Positions 49,601-64,000 are shown, counted from the first letter of the stretch. The stretch is 64,000 nt of DNA from Onthophagus taurus (GCF_036711975.1 NC_091972.1:24743001-24807000), one strand, 5' to 3'. The notes: a model not told the origin generated them from the letters alone. A program made the numbers and translations.

Positions 49601-52600
49601 CGCCGTTCTGAGACATGTTTGAACTTTCTATCACTTTTGGTTCCGATAATTCTGTTGACCAGATTTGTGATATTCAGATGCCAAATGTCACATTGGAGCA
49701 TGTTGGAGATAAAAAACAAAATGTGCCCAAAACGTGATATTATGACGTTATACGCCGTTCTGAGCCATGTTTGAACTTTCTATCACTTTTGGTTCCGATA
49801 ATTCTGTTGACCATATTTGTGATATTCAGGCGCCAAATGACATATTGGAGCATGTTGGAGATAAAAAACAAAATGCGCCCAAAACGTGATACTATGACGT
49901 TATACGCAGTTCTGAGCCATGTTTGAACTTTCTATCACTTTTGGTTCCGATAATTCTGTTGACCATATATGTGATATTCAGTCGCCAAATGACACGTTGG
50001 AGCATGTTGAAGATAAAAAACAAAATGTGCCCAAAACGTGATATTATGACGTTATACGCCGTTCTGAGACATGATTGAACTTTCTATCGCTTTTGGTTCC
50101 GGTAATTCTGTTGACCATATTTGTGATATTCAGGCGCCAAATGACATGTTGGAGCATGTTGGAGATAAATAACAAAATGTGCCCAAAACGTGATATTATG
50201 ACGTTATACGCCGTTCTGAGCCATGTTTGAACTTTCTATCACTTTTGGTTCCGATAATTCTGTTGACAATATTTGTGATATTCAGATGACAAATGTCACA
50301 TTGGAGCATGTTGGAGATAAAAAACAAAATGTGCCCAAAACGTGATATTATGACGTTATACGCCGTTCTGAGCCATGTTTGAACTTTCTATCACTTTTGG
50401 TTCCGGTAATTCTGTCGACAATATATGTGATATTCAGATGCCAAATGTCACATTGGAGCATGTTGGAGATAAAAAACAAAATGTGACCAAAACGATATAT
50501 TATGACGTTATACGCCGTTCTGAGCCATGTTTAAACTTTCTATCACTTTTGCTTCCGGTAATTCTGTTGACCATATATGTGATATCCAGATGCCAAATGT
50601 CACATTGCAGCATGTTGGAGATAAAAAACAAAATGCGCCCAAAACGTGATATTATGACGTTATACGCCATTCTGAGACATGTTTGAACTTTCTATCACTT
50701 TTGGTTCCGATAATTCTGTAGACCAGATTTGTGATATTCAGATGCCAAATGTCACATTGGAGCATGTTGGAGATAAAAAACAAAATGTGCCCAAAACGTG
50801 ATATTATGACGTTATACGCCGTTCTGAGCCATGTTTGAACTTTCTATCACTTTTGGTTCCGATAATTCTGTTGACCATATTTGTGATATTCAGGGGCCAA
50901 ATGTCGTATTGGAGCATGTTGGAGATAAAAAACAAAATGTGCCCAAAACGTGATATTATGACGTTATACGCCGTTCTGAGCCATGATTGAACTTTCTATC
51001 GCTTTTGGTTCCGGTAATTCTGTTGACCATATTTGTGATATTTAGGGGCCAAATGTCATCTTGGAGCATGTTGGAGATAAAAAACAAAATGCGCCCAAAA
51101 CGTGATATTATGACGTTATACGCCGTTCTGAGACATGTATGAACTTTCTATCACTTTTGGTTCCGGTAATTCTGTCGACCATATATGTGATATTCAGATG
51201 CCAAATGTCACATTGGAGCATGTTGGAGATAAAAAACAAAATGTGCCCAAAACGTGATATTATGACGTTATACGCCGTTCTGAGCCATGTTTGAACTTTC
51301 TATCACTTTTGGTTCGGGTAATTCTGTCGACCATATATGTGACATTCAGATGCCAAATGTCGCATTGGAGCATGTTGGAGATAAAAAACAAAATGCGCCC
51401 AAAACGTGATATTATGACGTTATACGCCGTTCTGAGCCATGTTTGAACTTTCTATCACTTTTGGTTCCGATAATTCTGTTGACCATATATGTGATATTCA
51501 GTCGCTAAATGACACGTTGGAGCATGTTGAAGATAAAAAACAAAATGAGCCCAAAACGTGATATTATGACGTTATACGCCGTTCTGAGCCACGTTTGAAC
51601 TTTCTATCACTTTTGGTTCCGATAATTCTATTGACCATATTTGTGATATTCAGGCGCCAAATGACATATTGGAGCATGTTGGAGATAAAAAACAAAATGC
51701 GCCCAAAACGTGATACTATGACGTTATACGCAGTTCTGAGCCATGTTTGAACTTTCTATCACTTTTGGTTCCGATAATTCTGTTGACCATATATGTGATA
51801 TTCAGTCGCCAAATGACACGTTGGAGCATGTTGAAGATAAAAAACAAAATGTGCCCAAAACGTGATATTATGACGTTATACGCCGTTCTGAGACATGATT
51901 GAACTTTCTATCGCTTTTGGTTCCGGTAATTCTGTTGACCATATTTGTGATATTCAGGCGCCAAATGACATGTTGGAGCATGTTGGAGATAAATAACAAA
52001 ATGTGACCAAAACGTGATATTATGACGTTATACGCCGTTCTGAGCCATGTTTGAACTTTCTATCACTTTTGGTTCCGATAATTCTGTTGACAATATTTGT
52101 GATATTCAGATGACAAATGTCACATTGGAGCATGTTGGAGATAAAAAACAAAATGTGCCCAAAACGTGATATTATGACGTTATACGCCGTTCTGAGCCAT
52201 GTTTGAACTTTCTATCACTTTTGGTTCCGGTAATTCTGTCGACCATATATGTGATATTCAGATGCCAAATGTCACATTGGAGCATGTTGGAGATAAAAAA
52301 CAAAATGTGACCAAAACGATATATTATGACGTTATACGCCGTTCTGAGCCATGTTTAAACTTTCTATCACTTTTGCTTCCGGTAATTCTGTTGACCATAT
52401 ATGTGATATCCAGATGCCAAATGTCACATTGCAGCATGTTGGAGATAAAAAACAAAATGCGCCCAAAACGTGATATTATGACGTTATACGCCATTCTGAG
52501 ACATGTTTGAACTTTCTATCACTTTTGGTTCCGATAATTCTGTAGACCAGATTTGTGATATTCAGATGCCAAATGTCACATTGGAGCATGTTGGAGATAA

Positions 52601-55600
52601 AAAACAAAATGTGCCCAAAACGTGATATTATGACGTTATACGCCGTTCTGAGCCATGTTTGAACTTTCTATCACTTTTGGTTCCGATAATTCTGTTGACC
52701 ATATTTGTGATATTCAGGGGCCAAATGTCGTATTGGAGCATGTTGGAGATAAAAAACAAAATGTGCCCAAAACGTGATATTATGACGTTATACGCCGTTC
52801 TGAGCCATGATTGAACTTTCTATCGCTTTTGGTTCCGGTAATTCTGTTGACCATATTTGTGATATTTAGGGGCCAAATGTCATCTTGGAGCATGTTGGAG
52901 ATAAAAAACAAAATGCGCCCAAAACGTGATATTATGACGTTATACGCCGTTCTGAGACATGTATGAACTTTCTATCACTTTTGGTTCCGGTAATTCTGTC
53001 GACCATATATGTGATATTCAGATGCCAAATGTCACATTGGAGCATGTTGGAGATAAAAAACAAAATGTGCCCAAAACGTGATATTATGACGTTATACGCC
53101 GTTCTGAGCCATGTTTGAACTTTCTATCACTTTTGGTTCGGGTAATTCTGTCGACCATATATGTGACATTCAGATGCCAAATGTCGCATTGGAGCATGTT
53201 GGAGATAAAAAACAAAATGCGCCCAAAACGTGATATTATGACGTTATACGCCGTTCTGAGCCATGTTTGAACTTTCTATCACTTTTGGTTCCGATAATTC
53301 TGTTGACCATATATGTGATATTCAGTCGCTAAATGACACGTTGGAGCATGTTGAAGATAAAAAACAAAATGAGCCCAAAACGTGATATTATGACGTTATA
53401 CGCCGTTCTGAGCCACGTTTGAACTTTCTATCACTTTTGGTTCCGATAATTCTATTGACCATATTTGTGATATTCAGGCGCCAAATGACATATTGGAGCA
53501 TGTTGGAGATAAAAAACAAAATGCGCCCAAAACGTGATACTATGACGTTATACGCAGTTCTGAGCCATGTTTGAACTTTCTATCACTTTTGGTTCCGATA
53601 ATTCTGTTGACCATATATGTGATATTCAGTCGCCAAATGACACGTTGGAGCATGTTGAAGATAAAAAACAAAATGTGCCCAAAACGTGATATTATGACGT
53701 TATACGCCGTTCTGAGCCATGTTTGAACTTTCTATCACTTTTGGTTCCGATAATTCTGTTGACCATATTTGTGATATTCAGGCGCCAAATGACATATTGG
53801 AGCATGTTGTAGATAAAAAACAAAATGTGCCCAAAACGTCATATTATGACGTTATACGCCGTTCTGAGCCATGTTTGAACTTTCTATCACTTTTGGTTCC
53901 GATAATTCTGTTGACCATATTTGTGATATTCAGATGTCAAATGTCACATTGGAGCATGTTGGAGATAAAAAACAAAATGTGCCCAAAACGTGATATTATG
54001 ACGTTATACGACGTTCTGAGCCATGATTGAACTTTCTATCGCTTTTGGTTCCGGTAATTCTGTTGACCATATTTGTGATAATTAGGGGCCAAATGTCATC
54101 TTGGAGCATGTTGGAGATAAAAAACAAAATGTGCCCAAAACGTTATATTATGACGTTATACGCCGTTCTGAGCCATGATTGAACTTTCTATCACTTTTGG
54201 TTCCGATAATTCTGTTGACCATATTTGTGATAATTAGGGGCCAAATGACATGTTGGAGCATGTTGGAGATAAATAACAAAATGTGACCAAAACGTGATAT
54301 TATGACGTTATACGCCGTTCTGAGCCATGTTTGAACTTTCTATCACTTTTGGTTCCGATAATTCTGTTGACCATATTTGTGATATTCAGGCGCCAAATGA
54401 CATATTGGAGCATGTTGGAGATAAAAAACAAAATGCGCCCAAAACGTGATATTATGACGTTATACGCCGTTCTGAGCCACGTTTGAACTTTCTATCACTT
54501 TTGGTTCCGATAATTCTGTTGACCATATATGTGATATTCAGTCGCCAAATGACACGTTGGAGCATGTTGAAGATAAAAAACAAAATGTGCCCAAAACGTG
54601 ATATTATGACGTTATACGCCGTTCTGAGCCATGTTTGAACTTTCTATCACTTTTGGTTCCGATAATTCTGTTGACCATATTTGTGATATTCAGGGGCCAA
54701 ATGTCGTATTGGAGCATGTTGGAGATAAAAAACAAAATGCGCACAAAACGTGATATTATGACGTTATACGCCGTTCTGAGCCGTGTTTGAACTTTCTATC
54801 ACTTTTGGTTCCGATAATTCTGTTGACCATATTTGTGATATTCAGGCGCCAAATGACATGTTGGAGCATGTTGGAGATAAAAAACAAAATGTGCCCAAAA
54901 CGTGATATTATGACGTTATACGCCGTTCTGAGCCATGATTGAACTTTCTATCGCTTTTGGTTCCGGTAATTCTGTTGACCATATTTGTGATATTTAGGGG
55001 CCAAATGTCATCTTGGAGCATGTTGGAGATAAAAAACAAAATGCGCCCAAAACGTGATATTATGACGTTATACGCCGTTCTGAGACATGTATGAACTTTC
55101 TATCACTTTTGGTTCCGGTAATTCTGTCGACCATATATGTGATATTCAGATGCCAAATGTCACATTGGAGCATGTTGGAGATAAAAAACAAAATGTGCCC
55201 AAAACGTGATATTATGACGTTATACGCCGTTCTGAGCCATGTTTGAACTTTCTATCACTTTTGGTTCGGGTAATTCTGTCGACCATATATGTGACATTCA
55301 GATGCCAAATGTCGCATTGGAGCATGTTGGAGATAAAAAACAAAATGCGCCCAAAACGTGATATTATGACGTTATACGCCGTTCTGAGCCATGTTTGAAC
55401 TTTCTATCACTTTTGGTTCCGATAATTCTGTTGACCATATATGTGATATTCAGTCGCTAAATGACACGTTGGAGCATGTTGAAGATAAAAAACAAAATGA
55501 GCCCAAAACGTGATATTATGACGTTATACGCCGTTCTGAGCCACGTTTGAACTTTCTATCACTTTTGGTTCCGATAATTCTATTGACCATATTTGTGATA

Positions 55601-58501
55601 TTCAGGCGCCAAATGACATATTGGAGCATGTTGGAGATAAAAAACAAAATGCGCCCAAAACGTGATACTATGACGTTATACGCAGTTCTGAGCCATGTTT
55701 GAACTTTCTATCACTTTTGGTTCCGATAATTCTGTTGACCATATATGTGATATTCAGTCGCCAAATGACACGTTGGAGCATGTTGAAGATAAAAAACAAA
55801 ATGTGCCCAAAACGTGATATTATGACGTTATACGCCGTTCTGAGCCATGTTTGAACTTTCTATCACTTTTGGTTCCGATAATTCTGTTGACCATATTTGT
55901 GATATTCAGGCGCCAAATGACATATTGGAGCATGTTGTAGATAAAAAACAAAATGTGCCCAAAACGTCATATTATGACGTTATACGCCGTTCTGAGCCAT
56001 GTTTGAACTTTCTATCACTTTTGGTTCCGATAATTCTGTTGACCATATTTGTGATATTCAGATGTCAAATGTCACATTGGAGCATGTTGGAGATAAAAAA
56101 CAAAATGTGCCCAAAACGTGATATTATGACGTTATACGACGTTCTGAGCCATGATTGAACTTTCTATCGCTTTTGGTTCCGGTAATTCTGTTGACCATAT
56201 TTGTGATAATTAGGGGCCAAATGTCATCTTGGAGCATGTTGGAGATAAAAAACAAAATGTGCCCAAAACGTTATATTATGACGTTATACGCCGTTCTGAG
56301 CCATGATTGAACTTTCTATCACTTTTGGTTCCGATAATTCTGTTGACCATATTTGTGATAATTAGGGGCCAAATGACATGTTGGAGCATGTTGGAGATAA
56401 ATAACAAAATGTGACCAAAACGTGATATTATGACGTTATACGCCGTTCTGAGCCATGTTTGAACTTTCTATCACTTTTGGTTCCGATAATTCTGTTGACC
56501 ATATTTGTGATATTCAGGCGCCAAATGACATATTGGAGCATGTTGGAGATAAAAAACAAAATGCGCCCAAAACGTGATATTATGACGTTATACGCCGTTC
56601 TGAGCCACGTTTGAACTTTCTATCACTTTTGGTTCCGATAATTCTGTTGACCATATATGTGATATTCAGTCGCCAAATGACACGTTGGAGCATGTTGAAG
56701 ATAAAAAACAAAATGTGCCCAAAACGTGATATTATGACGTTATACGCCGTTCTGAGCCATGTTTGAACTTTCTATCACTTTTGGTTCCGATAATTCTGTT
56801 GACCATATTTGTGATATTCAGGGGCCAAATGTCGTATTGGAGCATGTTGGAGATAAAAAACAAAATGCGCCCAAAACGTGATATTATGACGTTATACGCC
56901 GTTCTGAGCCGTGTTTGAACTTTCTATCACTTTTGGTTCCGATAATTCTGTTGACCATATTTGTGATATTCAGGCGCCAAATGACATGTTGGAGCATGTT
57001 GGAGATAAATAACAAAATGTGCCCAAAACGTGATATTATGACGTTATACGCCGTTCTGAGCCATGATTGAACTTTCTATCGCTTTTGGTTCCGGTAATTC
57101 TGTTGACCATATTTGTGATATTTAGGGGCCAAATGTCATCTTGGAGCATGTTGGAGATAAAAAACAAAACGCGCCCAAAACGTGATATTATGACGTTATA
57201 CGCCGTTCTGAGACATGTATGAACTTTCTATCACTTTTGGTTCCGGTAATTCTGTCGACCATATATGTGATATTCAGATGCCTAATGTCACATTGGAGCA
57301 TGTTGGAGATAAAAAACACAATGTGCCTAAAACGTGATATTATGACGTTATACGCCGTTCTGAGCCATGTTTGAACTTTCGATCACTTTTGGTTCGGGTA
57401 ATTCTGTCGACCATATATGTGATATTCAGATGCCAAATGTCACATTGGAGCATGTTGGAGATAGAAAACAAAATGTGCCCAAAACGTGATATTATGACGT
57501 TATACGCCGTTCTGAGCCATGTTTGAACTTTCTATCACTTTTGGTTCCGATAATTCTGTTGACCATATTTGTGATATTCAGGCGCCAAATGACATATCGG
57601 AGCATGTTGGAGATAAAAAACAAAATGCGCCCAAAACGTGATATTATGACGTTATACGCCGTTCTGAGCCATGTTTGAACTTTCTATCACCTTTGGTTTC
57701 GGTAATTCTGTCGACCATGTATGTGATATTCAGGTGCCAAATGTCACATTGGAGCATGTTGGAGATAAAAAGCAAAATGTGCCCAAAAAGTGATGTTATG
57801 ACGTTATACGCCGTTCTGAGACATGTTTGAACTTTCTATCACTTTTAGTTCCGGTAATTCTGTCGACGATATATGTGATATCCAGATGCCAAATGTCACA
57901 TTGGAGCATGTTGGAGATAAAAAACAAAATGTGCCCAAAACGTGATATTATGACGTTATACGCTGTTCTGAGCCATGTTTGAACTTTCTATCACTTTTGG
58001 TTCCGGTAATTCTGTCGACCATATATGTGATATTCATATGCCAAATGTCACATTGGAGCATGTTGGAGATAAAAAACAAAATGCGCCCAAAACGTGATAT
58101 TATGACGTTATACGCCGTTCTGAGACATGTTTGAACTTTCTATCACTTTTGGTTCCGGTAATTCTGTCGACCATATATGTGATATTCAGATGCCAAATGT
58201 CATCTTGGAGCATGTTGGAGATAAAAAACAAAATGCGCCCAAAACGTGATATTATGACGTTATACGCCGTTCTGAGCCATGTTTGAACTTTCTATCACTT
58301 TTGGTTCCGATAATTCTGTCCACCATATTTGTGATATTCAGGCGTACAAATGTCATCTTGGAGCATGTTGGAGATAAAAATCAAAATGCGCCCAAAACGT
58401 GATATTATGACGTTATACGCCGTTCTGAGACATGTTTGAACTTTCTATCACTTTTGGTTCCGGTAATTCTGTCGACCATATTTGTGATATTCAGATGCTA
58501 A
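46629..58501 (+). repeat. 152-bp satellite array, first part
   Basis: About 78 head-to-tail monomers of 152 bp (landmarks: ACGTGATATTATGACGTTATACGCC, TTTGAACTTTCTATC, GGTTCCG(A/G)TAATTCTGT). Variants at the CAGNNGCCAAATG segment recur at fixed spacings: blocks repeat after 1,824 bp (12 monomers, about 50041 and 51865) and after 2,128 bp (14 monomers, about 53719 and 55847), so there are higher-order repeats. It ends at the TAA target of the Harbinger-like element. Confidence 0.97.
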
Positions 58502-60070
58502 GGGCTGCATTCAGAGACGATTCTACATCATGTAGATTCTACAATTGTAGACCGAGAATCTGTTCGGACGAGCTCGGCATCCAGGCGATCGACGTCGTCT
58601 CGACTCACGCCAGGTGCATAGCAATGAATCTATCGCACTTTAAGAAAGTGTTTGTATGTTTGGTTTATTTTTCGTAATGAGCAAAAATTATAATTAAAAA
58701 AAATTGTTTTGGTTTTAAAACCATATTTTTTATTATGTTATTAATATTAACGGCAGAATATTTTTATTATACTTTTCGTTTAAAATTTTACATTTCATGG
58801 GTATTAGAATAATATGTAGGAACACATATTTAATAAAACAGATAAGAAACCGAAGATTCTATTCTTCACAATTCATTTATTTACATATTTGTTTTAATTC
58901 TGTATATCGGGTATCAATATTATTGATGTAAGAATACTCCTCAAAATTACAGGTAAGTACTCAAACAACACAAAAATAATGTTATTAAAAAAAAAGTTGG
59001 AAAAAAATATATTAAAAGTTGATCTTTATACAGGTGTCTCAGCGAGACCGGTCATTAGACGTTTCTGGGGTTCTGGCCAAACAAAAAATTTGAGAATGCA
59101 GACTTAAGTATTATCAATTACGTTCTCTTCATCTAAAATATTTTCAGATTTCTAGCGCTTCCGGTTGATAATACTTAAGTCTGAATTCTCAAATTTTTAT
59201 TTTCGCCAGAACCCAGAAACGTCTAATGACCGGTCTCGCTGAGACACCCTGTATATGTGTTCGATGAACTCGTTAAAATCGTCGTCTTAATAATAAAAAA
59301 AACTCAAAAAATATAAATAGCACCTGCACTACAAAAACAAAAAATTATTAAAAGTAATAGTAAACACCTAAAAATAAATAAAAGAAATCCAATATGAAAA
59401 ATACCTACATACAAAACAGTAAAAATTAATATTAATTACTTTACAAAGTAGAAATAAAACAAAGAAATAACAATAGGCTACACTACGAAAATACAAAAAT
59501 AATTAAAATTGCACTAAACTTAAAAAAAAAAAAAATATACCGAATATAATAATGAAAACAAAGTACCTACTCTACAAATAGAAACAATAACGCTAATACT
59601 GAACACTTATTACAACAAAACCACAAACATTATCGAAAAACTACAAGATATACAGAATTAAAACAAATATGTAAATAAATAAATTGTGAAGGATAGAATC
59701 TTCGGTTTCTTATCTGTTTTATTAAATATGTGTTCCCACATATTATTCTAATACCCATGGAGTGTTAAATTTAAACAAAAAGTATAATAAAAATTAAAAT
59801 ATTCTGCTGTTAATACTAATAACATAATAAAAAATATAGTTTTAAAAGTAAAATGTTTTTTTTTAATTATAATTTTTTTCTCATTTCGAAAAATGAACGA
59901 AACATACGAACGCTTTCTTTAAAGTGTGATAGATTCATTGCTATCAATTGCTGTACGCCTCGCGTGAGTCGAGACGACGTCGATCGCCCAGATGCCGAGC
60001 TCGTCCGAACTGATTCTTGGTCTACAATTGTAGAATCTACATGATGTAGAATCGTCTCTGAATGCGGCCC
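58502..60070. mobile_element. PIF/Harbinger-like non-autonomous element
   Basis: Flanked by TAA (58499-58501, 60071-60073). TIRs of about 410-425 bp (58502-58909 and 59647-60070) begin GGGC(T/C)GCATTCAGAGACGA. The 3-bp TWA target and GGGC start fit PIF/Harbinger. No transposase frame; the inside is AT-rich and holds one nested MITE. Confidence 0.85.
59029..59253. mobile_element. Palindromic MITE with TA target
   Basis: TACAGG(G)TGTCTCAGCGAGACCGG at both ends, arms of roughly 85 bp and a short loop (about 59108-59160), flanked by TA dinucleotides. Consistent with a Tc1/mariner-type MITE. Nested in the Harbinger-like element. Confidence 0.8.
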
Positions 60071-63000
60071 TAAATGTCACATTGGAGCATGTTGGAGATA
60101 GAAAACAAAATGTGCCCAAAACGTGATATTATGACGTTATACGCCGTTCTGAGCCATGTTTGAACTTTCTATCACTTTTGGTTCCGATAATTCTGTTGAC
60201 CATATTTGTGATATTCAGATGTCAAATGTCACATTGGAGCATGTTGGAGATAAAAACAAAATGTGCCCAAAACGTGATATTATGACGTTATACGCCGTTC
60301 TGAGCCATGTTTGAACTTTCTATCACTTTTGGTTCCGATAATTCTGTTGACCATATTTGTGATATTCAGGCGCCAAATGACATATTGGAGCATGTTGTAG
60401 ATAAAAAACAAAATGTGCCCAAAACGTCATATTATGACGTTATACGCCGTTCTGAGCCATGTTTGAACTTTCTATCACTTTTGGTTCCGATAATTCTGTT
60501 GACCATATTTGTGATATTCAGATGTCAAATGTCACATTGGAGCATGTTGGAGATAAAAAACAAAATGTGCCCAAAACGTGATATTATGACGTTATACGAC
60601 GTTCTGAGCCATGATTGAACTTTCTATCGCTTTTGGTTCCGGTAATTCTGTTGACCATATTTGTGATAATTAGGGGCCAAATGTCATCTTGGAGCATGTT
60701 GGAGATAAAAAACAAAATGTGCCCAAAACGTGATATTATGACGTTATACGCCGTTCTGAGCCATGATTGAACTTTCTATCGCTTTTGGTTCCGGTAATTC
60801 TGTTGACCATATTTGTGATATTCAGGCGCCAAATGACATGTTGGAGCATGTTGGAGATAAATAACAAAATGTGACCAAAACGTGATATTATGACGTTATA
60901 CGCCGTTCTGAGCCATGTTTGAACTTTCTATCACTTTTGGTTCCGATAATTCTGTTGACAATATTTGTGATATTCAGATGACAAATGTCACATTGGAGCA
61001 TGTTGGAGATAAAAAACAAAATGTGCCCAAAACGTGATATTATGACGTTATACGCCGTTCTGAGCCATGTTTGAACTTTCCATCACTTTTGGTTCCGATA
61101 ATTCTGTTGACCATATTTGTGATATTCAGGGGCCAAATGTCGTATTGGAGCATGTTGGAGATAAAAAACAAAATGTGCCCAAAACGTGATATTATGACGT
61201 TATACGCCGTTCTGAGCCATGATTGAACTTTCTATCGCTTTTGGTTCCGGTAATTCTGTTGACCATATTTGTGATATTTAGGGGCCAAATGTCATCTTGG
61301 AGCATGTTGGAGATAAAAAACAAAATGCGCCCAAAACGTGATATTATGACGTTATACGCCGTTCTGAGACATGTATGAACTTTCTATCACTTTTGGTTCC
61401 GGTAATTCTGTCGACCATATATGTGATATTCAGATGCCAAATGTCACATTGGAGCATGTTGGAGATAAAAAACAAAATGTGCCCAAAACGTGATATTATG
61501 ACGTTATACGCCGTTCTGAGCCATGTTTGAACTTTCTATCACTTTTGGTTCGGGTAATTCTGTCGACCATATATGTGACATTCAGATGCCAAATGTCGCA
61601 TTGGAGCATGTTGGAGATAAAAAACAAAATGCGCCCAAAACGTGATATTATGACGTTATACGCCGTTCTGAGCCATGTTTGAACTTTCTATCACTTTTGG
61701 TTCCGATAATTCTGTTGACCATATATGTGATATTCAGTCGCTAAATGACACGTTGGAGCATGTTGAAGATAAAAAACAAAATGAGCCCAAAACGTGATAT
61801 TATGACGTTATACGCCGTTCTGAGCCACGTTTGAACTTTCTATCACTTTTGGTTCCGATAATTCTATTGACCATATTTGTGATATTCAGGCGCCAAATGA
61901 CATGTTGGAGCATGTTGGAGATAAAAAACAATATGTGCCCAAAACGTGATATTATGACGTTATACGCCGTTCTGAGCCATGTTTGAACTTTCTATCACTT
62001 TTGGTTCGGGTAATTCTGTCGACCATATATGTGATATTCAGATGCCAAATGTCACATTGGAGCATGTTGGAGATAAAAAACAAAATGTGCCCAAAACGTG
62101 ATATTATGACGTTATACGCCGTTCTGAGCCATGTTTGAACTTTCTATCACTTTTGGTTCGGGTAATTCTGTCGACCACATATGTGACATTCAGATGCCAA
62201 ATGTCGCATTGGAGCATGTTGGAGATAGAAAACAAAATGTGCCCAAAACGTGATATTATGACGTTATACGCCGTTCTGAGCCATGTTTGAAATTTCTATC
62301 ACTTTTGGTTCCGATAATTCTGTTGACCATATTTGTGATATTCAGGCGCCAAATGACATATTGGAGCATGTTGGAGATAAAAAACAAAATGCGCCCAAAA
62401 CGTGATATTATGACGTTATACGCCGTTCTGAGCCACGTTTGAACTTTCTATCACTTTTGGTTCCGATAATTCTGTTGACCATATATGTGATATTCAGTCG
62501 CCAAATGACACGTTGGAGCATGTTGAAGATAAAAAACAAAATGTGCCCAAAACGTGATATTATGACGTTATACGCCGTTCTGAGCCATGATTGAACTTTC
62601 TATCGCTTTTGGTTCCGGTAATTCTGTTGACCATATTTGTGATATTTAGGGGCCAAATGTCATCTTGGAGCATGTTGGAGATAAAAAACAAAACGCGCCC
62701 AAAACGTGATATTATGACGTTATAAGCCGTTCTGAGACATGTATGAACTTTCTATCACTTTTGGTTCCGGTAATTCTGTCGACCATATATGTGATATTCA
62801 GATGCCTAATGTCACATTGGAGCATGTTGGAGATAAAAAACAAAATGTGCCTAAAACGTGATATTATGACGTTATACGCCGTTCTGAGCCATGTTTGAAC
62901 TTTCGATCACTTTTGGTTCGGGTAATTCTGTCGACCATATATGTGATATTCAGATGCCAAATGTCACATTGGAGCATGTTGGAGATAGAAAACAAAATGT

Positions 63001-64000
63001 GCCCAAAACGTGATATTATGACGTTATACGCCGTTCTGAGCCATGTTTGAACTTTCTATCACTTTTGGTTCCGATAATTCTGTTGACCATATTTGTGATA
63101 TTCAGGCGCCAAATGACATATCGGAGCATGTTGGAGATAAAAAACAAAATGCGCCCAAAACGTGATATTATGACGTTATACGCCGTTCTGAGCCATGTTT
63201 GAACTTTCTATCAGCTTTGGTTTCGGTAATTCTGTCGACCATGTATGTGATATTCAGGTGCCAAATGTCACATTGGAGCATGTTGGAGATAAAAAGCAAA
63301 ATGTGCCCAAAACGTGATGTTATGACGTTATACGCCGTTCTGAGACATGTTTGAACTTTCTATCACTTTTAGTTCCGGTAATTCTGTCGACGATATATGT
63401 GATATCCAGATGCCAAATGTCACATTGGAGCATGTTGGAGATAAAAAACAAAATGTGCCCAAAACGTGATATTATGACGTTATACGCCGTTCTGAGCCAT
63501 GTTTGAACTTTCTATCACTTTTGGTTCCGGTAATTCTGTCGACCATATATGTGATATTCATATGCCAAATGTCACATTGGAGCATGTTGGAGATAAAAAA
63601 CAAAATGCGCCCAAAACGTGATATTATGACGTTATACGCCGTTCTGAGACATGTTTGAACTTTCTATCACTTTTGGTTCCGGTAATTCTGTCGACCATAT
63701 ATGTGATATTCAGATGCCAAATGTCATCTTGGAGCATGTTGGAGATAAAAAACAAAATGCGCCCAAAACGTGATATTATGACGTTATACGCCGTTCTGAG
63801 CCATGTTTGAACTTTCTATCACTTTTGGTTCCGATAATTCTGTCCACCATATTTGTGATATTCAGGCGTACAAATGTCATCTTGGAGCATGTTGGAGATA
63901 AAAAACAAAATGCGCCCAAAACGTGATATTATGACGTTATACGCCGTTCTGAGACATGTTTGAACTTTCTATCACTTTTGGTTCCGATAATTCTGTTGAC
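60071..64000 (+). repeat. 152-bp satellite array, second part
   Basis: About 26 more monomers, running off the window. The stretch about 62630-63960 is nearly identical to 57100-58430, with the same private variants (AAAACGCGCCC, GATGCCTAATG, CTTTCGATCAC), so a block of about 1.3 kb was copied within the array. Confidence 0.97.

Noticed and set aside
59853..60119. Short frames in the Harbinger-like TIR
   Set aside because: They translate inverted-repeat sequence and appear on both strands; no transposase motif.
47031..60618. Repeated open frames of 103 codons in the satellite
   Set aside because: They recur at multiples of 152 bp and simply reflect the monomer sequence read over two units; 152 is not a multiple of 3 and single variants open or close them. 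No domain or start context supports a protein.
46629..64000. CRISPR-like array
   Set aside because: Units are contiguous 152-bp monomers without unique spacers, in a eukaryotic repeat context.

Overview
The window is a piece of an arthropod, most probably insect, genome made almost entirely of mobile DNA and satellite. The evidence is three Polinton/Maverick-type elements (virus-like DNA transposons with a protein-primed DNA polymerase, retroviral-type integrase, packaging ATPase, adenain-like protease and jelly-roll capsid genes), a BEL/Pao retrotransposon, a Ty3/Gypsy retrotransposon, a piggyBac copy, MITEs, and a 152-bp satellite filling the last 17 kb. I see no host single-copy gene, rRNA, tRNA or CRISPR array.

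Layout. (1) 1-6970: end part of Polinton A, with INT(+) and POLB(-) tail to tail and its terminal inverted repeat at 6128-6970. (2) 6971-18690: Polinton B of the same family, starting inside a gene and cut off in POLB. 1-4441 and 14253-18690 are about 99.7% identical and share nonsense mutations and a foldback insertion, so this is a recent duplication with an offset of about 14.25 kb. Polinton B carries a TATA/Inr promoter followed by a run of tiny exon-intron units (7586-8086 and 11837-12076). An LTR-like insertion (8087-11836) interrupts that run, and a decayed piggyBac (8478-10864) sits inside the insertion. (3) 18691-18778: part of one satellite monomer. (4) 18779-46628: Polinton C, complete from terminus to terminus (27,850 bp) with two 446-bp TIRs, inserted in the satellite. 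POLB is on + and everything else on -. Its integrase and penton-type genes are open. POLB, ATPase, major capsid and several others are broken. (5) Nested inside C: BEL/Pao (24885-35628, 5-bp TSD CTTTT), which is itself split by a young Gypsy (26885-31764, 4-bp TSD ATAC). (6) 46629-64000: 152-bp satellite with higher-order structure, interrupted by a PIF/Harbinger-like element (58502-60070) that contains a TA-flanked palindromic MITE.

The relative order of events is readable: satellite; Polinton C enters it; BEL enters C; Gypsy enters BEL. The Polinton genes would work together as a virus-like particle system: POLB and INT for replication and integration, ATPase for packaging, protease for maturation, major and minor capsid proteins for the shell. 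All three copies carry lesions and look like fossils. The least conventional observations are tandemly repeated mini exon-intron leader units at the same place in two diverged Polintons, a long hairpin at the Polinton C terminus dense in AGGTCA half-sites, a conserved spliceosomal intron in POLB, and a small spliced protein with a PPPY motif.
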